Assembly: GCA_038116745.1 (NCBI GenBank)
Contig: JAYODW010000057.1
Coordinates: forward strand, 1 to 26,589
Reading direction: 5' to 3'
Length of the DNA: 26,589 bases
Source of the DNA: JAYODW01 sp038116745
GTDB taxonomy: Bacteria > Pseudomonadota > Gammaproteobacteria > Ga0077536
Numbering within the stretch: position 1 is the stretch's first letter; each line of letters starts with the position of its first letter. The notes beneath the pieces were generated by a model. That model had not been told where the DNA came from. It saw only the letters and a list, made by a program, of their open reading frames with translations, and did not search any database. Below are positions 21,927-26,589 of the stretch, piece by piece. The translations under genes and the position numbers were made by a program.

Positions 21927-23213
21927 CTACAGACTGGTCGACTCGGTCTCGAGTGCATGGTCGCTGCCGGCTACCTGGCGCCAGAAGTTCTGCATATAGC
22001 GCTCGTCAAAGCGCCCGATCGCGAATTCGCTCAGGTCTTCCCCTTCACCGTGCGCGCCGAGGATGCAGTCCGCTACGATTTCGCCGAAGACCGGGGTGTA
22101 CTTGAAGGACTGCCCGGCGCCGAGGCTGTGGATGAGGTTCGGCATGCGGTGGTCGGGACCAAGAATGAATTTCAGATCCGGCGTGATGTCGAAATAGGAG
22201 CGGTAACCGGATCCATAGACAGCGTTGCGCATCCCGGAGAATCGGCGTTGGGCTATCTCTTCGAACACGCGGATCTGGGAATATCCGAGACCCTGGTTGG
22301 TCGGGTCGTTGAGGAAGTCAGCGCCGACCATGGCCATCGGATTTTCCGCAAACGCGCGCGCCGTTTCGCGCATGCTGCGCTTTCGCGGCTGATGCATGTG
22401 GATCTCACCGTCTCGCCAGAGCCGGAAATAAGCGAGGTTCACGTAGTCCGCGATGATTGGCATACCTTCCGTCATATCGCGTCGGCTGGTCAGCCAGTTG
22501 CCGACATGGACAGGCTCAACGCTGACCGGGATCGTAAGACCGAGGCTGGAAAACAAGGCCGGGCTCCACGGACCCGCCGCATTGACGACGAACCCGGTCT
22601 GCAGCGCGCCGTGAGGTGTGTTGACCGCAGTGATCCGATCGCCGCTGCGTTCAAAGCCCTCGACCGGCGTCCGTTCCATCACCTCGATTCCGTTTGCGGC
22701 CAGGGCTTCGTAGAGAGTGCGCCGGACATCAGCGGGATCGAACTGCAGCGCGCCTGGCTCTGAGAAGTAGATTTCACGCTCGCCGAGAGCCACCTGGCTG
22801 GTGCAGAGTGCTGCGGCCGTTTCGCGGTCGACGCGTTTGAAATTTATTCCGAGACCGTCGAGAGATCGCTCGAGCGCCTCCCAGCGCGCGTTCTGGCCGG
22901 CGCCGGCGTCGCGCACAATCCAGACAGCGCCGCACCTGGTATAGGGTGCGGCCACCCCCCAGTGCTCGTCCAGGGTTTCCCACATGTGGGTGGCGCGCTG
23001 CGCCATGCGTGCTGCCCGGGGCACGGCGTTGGCTGCTCGAACGATGCCCGAGTGCCGGGCGGTCAGGCCAGAACCGATGACCGATTTTTCGATGACGCAG
23101 ACGCGTGCCTGAGATGTTGCCGGGGAGCGGCGCAGACGCCGCTGCAGCGAAATCGCCGCGGCGCAGCCCAGGCATCCACCGCCCACGACAATCGTATGGA
23201 AGCTACCGCCCAT
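21927..23213 (-). CDS. DAO-type FAD-dependent oxidoreductase
   Basis: A 428-residue flavoprotein of the D-amino-acid oxidase family, similar to sarcosine oxidase beta subunits. The FAD-binding G-G-G-C-L-G (residues 12-17) follows the first strand; a G-S-G-L-T-A-R-H-S-G-I-V-R segment and a V-V-N-A-A-G-P-W-S second dinucleotide motif are present, with a C-terminal S-L-G-A-G-Q-S-F-K-Y-T-P covering the flavin. It likely oxidises an amine or N-methyl amino acid with release of H2O2; the exact substrate is unknown and no sarcosine oxidase alpha, gamma or delta gene is nearby. A strong GAGGAAG site precedes the ATG. It is divergent from the desaturase over 204 bases. Confidence 0.92.
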   Translation of the reverse strand: MGGSFHTIVVGGGCLGCAAAISLQRRLRRSPATSQARVCVIEKSVIGSGLTARHSGIVRAANAVPRAARMAQRATHMWETLDEHWGVAAPYTRCGAVWIVRDAGAGQNARWEALERSLDGLGINFKRVDRETAAALCTSQVALGEREIYFSEPGALQFDPADVRRTLYEALAANGIEVMERTPVEGFERSGDRITAVNTPHGALQTGFVVNAAGPWSPALFSSLGLTIPVSVEPVHVGNWLTSRRDMTEGMPIIADYVNLAYFRLWRDGEIHMHQPRKRSMRETARAFAENPMAMVGADFLNDPTNQGLGYSQIRVFEEIAQRRFSGMRNAVYGSGYRSYFDITPDLKFILGPDHRMPNLIHSLGAGQSFKYTPVFGEIVADCILGAHGEGEDLSEFAIGRFDERYMQNFWRQVAGSDHALETESTSL

Positions 23214-23417
23214 TTTTTCTTCCTCAAATTTGACCTGGTGCGCGACCGACCAGTAGAGGCGAAAAACTACCGTAGCAGTTTCGCCCGGCTATCGCGAAAC
23301 CCGCTGCGCTCTGCGTTATCCGGCCAGCCGCTGTCGGCCACAGGGTCTGCACGGCTCGACTTCCGGTCGGCATCAGGTTGGATAAGATAAAGAGCCCCGC
23401 CGGCGAGCTCGCGTGGT

Positions 23418-24374
23418 ATGCAGGAACAATTTGAATCCCGTGCGCTGATTCCCCTGGAAACACTGCGCCAGCTGCAGCAGCGCGACGATCAGCAATCGGC
23501 TCTGCGTCTGCTGGTGCATCTCGCGGCCCTCGCGATGTTGGTTGTGCTGCTCATCGGCAGCGCGGTGAAGCCCCTTGCCGCTCTGACACTGGCAATCGCG
23601 CTCGGCTGGGTCTGGTCCGGCCTGTTCGCGCCGTTTCATGAATGCACTCACGGCACGGCCTTTGCGTCGCGGCGCTGGAACCTGGTGGGCGCCTGGTTGA
23701 CCGGGATCCCGTTCATGATGGGACCTTCGGTTTACCGGACGTTTCATTTCGAGCACCACCGCCACACCCAGGACCTCGAGAAAGATCCCGAGCTGCTCGA
23801 TGACCCCCGTTACCTCCACTGGCCGACCGGCTGGCGCAACTGGCTTCACGCGGCGTCGGGACTTGGCCTGATCAAACTCAAGCTCCTTCCGCAGTGGGGC
23901 TTCGTCACGCGCCCGTCCCGGGAATGGCAGGCGGTCGCTGTGTGGTCTGACAGGATCGCCGACCCTGCGGAGATTGCGCGCGACAGTGCGGTGGTGCTTC
24001 TGCTGTGGGCCCTGTTCGTATCAGCCTGCGTGATCTGGATCCCCGGTGGCGCCTGGCTGCTCGTGGCTGCCTGGTTTGGCAATGTTTTCCAGACCCTGTG
24101 GTTTGCGAGCGAACACTCGGGTCTGCCCGTAGAGGGCAGCATTCTCGCGCGCACCCGTACGGTTAGCAGTAACCCTTTCGTGCGCTTCTGGCTATGGAAT
24201 ATGAACTATCACGCTGAGCACCACGCGTGGCCTTCGATACCCTGGCATCGACTCCCGGCGGCGCATCGAGAAATTGTCGGTAAGCTCGAGTCGTTCGTCC
24301 CGGGCTACGCCGGTCTCCACGCGAATGTGATTGCTGAACGCAATACGCCAAGCTGTGATCCGATAGAGGTCTGA
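23418..24374 (+). CDS. Membrane fatty-acid desaturase-family protein
   Basis: A 318-residue integral membrane di-iron enzyme. The three His boxes of the desaturase/hydroxylase superfamily are visible: H74-E-C-T-H78, H110-F-E-H113-H114 and H265-A-E-H268-H269, plus H233 in SEHSGLP. Hydrophobic stretches lie at about residues 30-70, 90-105 and 185-228. Spacing and the NMNYHAEHHAWPSIP box match bacterial FA_desaturase proteins that act on acyl chains, carotenoids or similar lipids; the substrate and bond position cannot be inferred. The electron donor is not encoded nearby. The ATG at 23418 has only a weak ribosome site. The gene is divergent from the FAD oxidase; a TAAGAT hexamer at 23383-23388 is a possible -10 element without a good -35 match. 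Confidence 0.93.
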   Translation: MQEQFESRALIPLETLRQLQQRDDQQSALRLLVHLAALAMLVVLLIGSAVKPLAALTLAIALGWVWSGLFAPFHECTHGTAFASRRWNLVGAWLTGIPFMMGPSVYRTFHFEHHRHTQDLEKDPELLDDPRYLHWPTGWRNWLHAASGLGLIKLKLLPQWGFVTRPSREWQAVAVWSDRIADPAEIARDSAVVLLLWALFVSACVIWIPGGAWLLVAAWFGNVFQTLWFASEHSGLPVEGSILARTRTVSSNPFVRFWLWNMNYHAEHHAWPSIPWHRLPAAHREIVGKLESFVPGYAGLHANVIAERNTPSCDPIEV

Positions 24375-24375
24375 C

Positions 24376-24396
24376 GGCAGCACCGGCGAAGCTGCC
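24376..24396. terminator. Hairpin between convergent desaturase and oxygenase genes
   Basis: GGCAGC-ACCGGCGAA-GCTGCC lies two bases past the desaturase stop, inside the 108-bp gap before the convergent 2OG oxygenase gene. It has a 6-bp stem and no T tract, so it is a weak terminator candidate only. Confidence 0.3.
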
Positions 24397-24482
24397 AAAG
24401 TCTGCTGACCGCGATCGCCGGCCGCATCGATCAGGCTGAAGTGTCGGGTACTGGCTCGGGTTTTGTCCTGGCGGCGGTCGGG

Positions 24483-25085
24483 CTATCCCATGCGGATATT
24501 GAATGAAACCGAGATCCGCTCGCTGTCGGTCATGTTCGGCGTCACCCAGTGTTTCAGCCAGCCGGGAAAAAACAGGATGGTGCCTTCGGCCGGTTCAACG
24601 GTGTGCACGGCGTCGGTCAGCTCGGTGCGATCCTCCAGCCGCATATAGCAGCGCCATTGCGCCGTCGGTGTGCCTTCGCGAGCGTCGAAGAACTCGATAA
24701 CACCCTGTTCGACCTGCTCGAACTTCAGGTAGATGACGCCTGACAGCACCGCGTCCGGGTGGGTGTGGATGGAGTTGAAGTCCCCGCGCCGGTTGACGTT
24801 GGCCCACAGGATGCCGTCATCGAAGCGTTTTTTAGGGGAAAAGGCCGGCGCGAACTGATTGGACAGCGACATGATCTGCCCAATCAGCCAGCTGAACTCG
24901 GTGTGGCGATAGAGGTCATCCTCGCTCTGCCAGCCGCCGAAGTTTGTACGGGCAACACCGCTCCGGTTTCCCTGCAGCGCTGCAATCCGGGTCAGCATCG
25001 CTGTCCGGGCATCTGACCACCCTGGATCGTTCTGCAGATCTGCCTGCCACACGGGGGTATAGAAAAGACGAGTCTCTTTGATCAT
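24483..25085 (-). CDS. 2-oxoglutarate/Fe(II)-dependent oxygenase (2OG-FeII_Oxy_5 type)
   Basis: A 200-residue protein with the double-stranded beta-helix fold of Fe(II)/2-oxoglutarate oxygenases. It belongs to the group often annotated TIGR02466 or putative 2OG-Fe(II) oxygenase. The iron ligands H109-P-D111 (in SIHTHPDAVLSGVIYL) and distal H179 (in FPGWLKHWV) are present, with R190 in DSERISVSFN as the likely 2OG carboxylate anchor. The length matches the family, and the site appears complete. Members occur in marine bacteria and phages; their substrate is not established, protein or nucleotide hydroxylation being possibilities only. A GAGGTGAGA site precedes the ATG. It stands alone, convergent with the desaturase. 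Confidence 0.9.
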   Translation of the reverse strand: MIKETRLFYTPVWQADLQNDPGWSDARTAMLTRIAALQGNRSGVARTNFGGWQSEDDLYRHTEFSWLIGQIMSLSNQFAPAFSPKKRFDDGILWANVNRRGDFNSIHTHPDAVLSGVIYLKFEQVEQGVIEFFDAREGTPTAQWRCYMRLEDRTELTDAVHTVEPAEGTILFFPGWLKHWVTPNMTDSERISVSFNIRMG

Positions 25086-25535
25086 GCGAGCGTCTCACCT
25101 CAAAAGTTACAGTGCCGACACACAAGCGAGCGGGCACGGACAGGGCTGGCAGTGTAAGCGAGCGGGCCGAGGGGCAGAGGGCGGCTCTCACGTTTGGGCT
25201 GAAGGTAATAGAGCCACAGCCCGAAAGGGCGATTGCCCGATCCTGCCGCGCCATCGGCATGTAGGCCCAGAAGACCACGCCTACCCTCATCGAACATGAT
25301 TTCCATGACTGACCGGGAGCGCTGAACAAGAAACTCTGGGGTTATGGCGGAAAGGCGGGCCAGGACTGGGGGGCAGGTGAGGATTGGCGGGCAGGTGAGG
25401 ATTGGCGGTTAGTTGTTGGAGGCAGGCGGACAAAGACATCCCCAAAAGAGCTACCCGCCTAATAAGGTTAAAACCGGCTATCCTGACGCCCTATTTGAGA
25501 CACAGAGCGCTTTCGAAACCACTGGGGTCTTGCTC
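25086..25535. other. 450-bp intergenic region with tandem repeat
   Basis: No convincing gene is seen; short open frames on both strands lack ribosome sites and recognisable domains. It contains a GCCC-GAAA-GGGC tetraloop hairpin at 25219-25230, two perfect 18-bp tandem units at 25371-25406, and a lower-GC stretch from about 25440 to 25535 that probably holds the promoter of the small membrane-protein gene at 25536. Confidence 0.6.
25371..25406 (+). repeat. Two perfect 18-bp tandem repeats
   Basis: GGGCAGGTGAGGATTGGC occurs twice in direct succession (25371-25388 and 25389-25406). It is preceded by a degenerate related stretch from about 25357 and followed by a partial GG. The purine-rich repeat is non-coding. 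Confidence 0.9.
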
Positions 25536-25892
25536 ATGGAAAAAGATAACCACTTCAGCTTCTGGTGGGTGCTCGGCGGCATCGCCATCATGTTTTTGAC
25601 CAGCCTGCTTGGTGGCTACCTCGCCGGCGAAATGGGGATCCGCGACGGTTATGCCACTGCGGGCGTCGCGCTGGTGTGTTTTGCCATCGGCGGCTTTGTG
25701 ATCGGCATGAACTCTGCGGGCTCTACCATCCTGGAAGCGGGCATTGCCGCGGTAGCGACACTGGCGCTGTCGTTCGTGGTTCAGGGCCAGAGCCTGCCCG
25801 CTAAAGTGGTGGCCCTGCTGGTCGGCTTCGGATTGCCGTTTCTGGCAGCCTTATTCGGCGCCTGGCTGGGAGAGAAAGTCCAGGGCGACTGA
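25536..25892 (+). CDS. Small four-helix membrane protein, unknown
   Basis: A 118-residue, strongly hydrophobic protein with about four membrane helices (roughly residues 9-30, 36-56, 60-80 and 90-112) and glycine-rich helix packing (GGYLAG, GGFVIG). The short polar N-terminus MEKDNHFSFWW and acidic end -EKVQGD flank the helices. I do not recognise a named family. The start 25536 is preferred to the in-frame 25413 because the extra 41 residues are polar and low in recognisable sequence, and because a GGGG site lies about 9 bases upstream of 25536. It is convergent with the DUF1275 gene. A hairpin CCGGG-ACACGCTG-CCCGG follows its stop. Confidence 0.82.
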   Translation: MEKDNHFSFWWVLGGIAIMFLTSLLGGYLAGEMGIRDGYATAGVALVCFAIGGFVIGMNSAGSTILEAGIAAVATLALSFVVQGQSLPAKVVALLVGFGLPFLAALFGAWLGEKVQGD

Positions 25893-25898
25893 GCTGCT

Positions 25899-25916
25899 CC
25901 GGGACACGCTGCCCGG
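25899..25916. terminator. Hairpin between convergent membrane-protein genes
   Basis: CCGGG-ACACGCTG-CCCGG occupies the 40-bp space between the small membrane-protein gene and the DUF1275 gene, which converge here. The arms are 5 bp and no proper T tract follows, so efficient intrinsic termination is doubtful. Confidence 0.35.
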
Positions 25917-25932
25917 GCTTCAGATCCCGGTT

Positions 25933-26589
25933 TCAGGCTTGAGCGCTTGAATTTCTGCGTCCGCTGAATGCGTGGTCTGCGTTGACCCACACTGCGACAA
26001 GTAGTGAGAGCGCGGCCGGAAGAAGGAAACCGCCGAAATGCCAGCGTGCGAAGCAGAAAGCGCCGGCAATTGCTCCCCCTATAAAGGCTGCTATGACCCC
26101 GAAGCGCAGCCAGTTCAGACGATTTTCCAGCTGCCGCTCGAGTGAGCTTCGAGGCATCAACAGGGCTCGCATAATGCCGCTGCCGAGATCTGTCGTCGTT
26201 CCCGTCAGGTGCGAGCTGCGCAGGATCCCGCCCGTCGCCGTGGTGACAATTGCATTCTGAATGCCGCTGGCCAGGCACAACATGACCAGCATCAGATAGT
26301 GCCTCCGGGGATCCGGGTCGCCGTCGAACGGGCCGAACCAGCCCGAGGTTCCGGCGAGGGCGGTGGCCGTCAGGAGGAGAGTGACGATGACCAGTGGGAA
26401 GCCATAGAGCGGATTGAGGCCGCGGCTCATCCGGGTATCGACCATCCACGCGGCGAACATACTGCCGAGAAGAAAATACAGCGGCACCGTGAACACGGAC
26501 AGCGCAGCGACCCACTCATTCCGCTCAACGCTGATCCCGGTCAGGGTGGCGAAACCGGTGACGTGACTCACAAACCACCCGCAGGCGAT
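25933..26589 (-). CDS. DUF1275 (YoaK-like) membrane protein, 5' end beyond the window
   Basis: At least 218 residues of an integral membrane protein of the DUF1275/YoaK family. The frame is open to the right-hand edge of the window, and the visible start, W-F-V-S-H-V-T-G, is the conserved G-x-F-V-S-H-x-T-G segment that normally lies about 30-45 residues into the protein, so the N-terminus lies outside. Five hydrophobic helices can be seen. Conserved elements S-G-I-Q-N-A and the H-L-T-G-T-T-T-D-L-G motif (about residue 130 of the visible part) support the family. Function is unknown; a transport or stress role is only suggested elsewhere. It converges with the small membrane-protein gene. Confidence 0.9.
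   Translation of the reverse strand: MACGWFVSHVTGFATLTGISVERNEWVAALSVFTVPLYFLLGSMFAAWMVDTRMSRGLNPLYGFPLVIVTLLLTATALAGTSGWFGPFDGDPDPRRHYLMLVMLCLASGIQNAIVTTATGGILRSSHLTGTTTDLGSGIMRALLMPRSSLERQLENRLNWLRFGVIAAFIGGAIAGAFCFARWHFGGFLLPAALSLLVAVWVNADHAFSGRRNSSAQA

Noticed and set aside
25100..25306. Minus-strand open frame of 68 codons in the 25086-25535 spacer.
   Set aside because: No ribosome site, no recognisable domain, and GC-rich DNA gives frequent chance frames of this length.

Overview
The window is GC-rich (roughly 60% by eye) bacterial DNA with densely packed, mostly intact genes. The mix is a multi-PAS sensor kinase with a FixJ-type regulator, tandem PilZ domains, two glutathione S-transferase-like proteins plus a GFA protein, a P450 and many flavin enzymes. 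This fits a chromosomal segment of an aerobic gammaproteobacterium, perhaps of a marine or soil lineage rich in lipid and xenobiotic oxidation genes. I cannot name the genus. A run of exactly 100 N at 3961-4060 marks a scaffold join of unknown length, so this is a draft assembly. No tRNA, rRNA, CRISPR array, transposase or phage gene was seen.

Layout. (1) 10-2688: divergent luciferase-like flavin monooxygenase and FAD/NAD(P) oxidoreductase, separated by a spacer holding a perfect 12-bp palindrome. (2) 2764-8954: a signalling block. A tandem PilZ (c-di-GMP receptor) gene is broken at a G8 tract. It is followed by a very large membrane-anchored histidine kinase whose 5' end lies in the gap, and by a FixJ/NarL-type regulator overlapping it by 8 bp. 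(3) 9065-10078: an orphan protein that looks like a divergent macrodomain. (4) 10118-13187: a small-molecule detoxification block, TetR, GST and SDR on the minus strand, with a second, YfcG-like GST divergent from the TetR gene. (5) 13215-13975: a two-gene unit of a small membrane protein and a GFA-type zinc protein. (6) 14069-17586: three tightly overlapping minus-strand genes (small membrane protein, NoeA-like methyltransferase, membrane sulfatase/phosphotransferase), probably a cell-surface glycan modification cassette. (7) 18018-19779: cupin and cytochrome P450. (8) 19803-26589: a DUF255 thioredoxin-fold protein, a DAO-type FAD oxidase, a fatty-acid desaturase, a 2OG-Fe(II) oxygenase, a small membrane protein and an incomplete DUF1275 gene.

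How it works together. Blocks 1, 4, 7 and 8 are single enzymes or small enzyme units typical of oxidative metabolism of lipids, terpenoids or xenobiotics. No complete pathway can be read from them. The clearest functional units are the kinase/regulator pair, the TetR/GST/SDR neighbourhood and the three-gene surface cassette. The most unusual points are the G8 frameshift inside the c-di-GMP motif of the PilZ gene, five tandem near-identical-length PAS units in the kinase, the macrodomain-like orphan, an SDR with Phe in place of the catalytic Tyr, and a methyltransferase with no well-placed canonical start codon.
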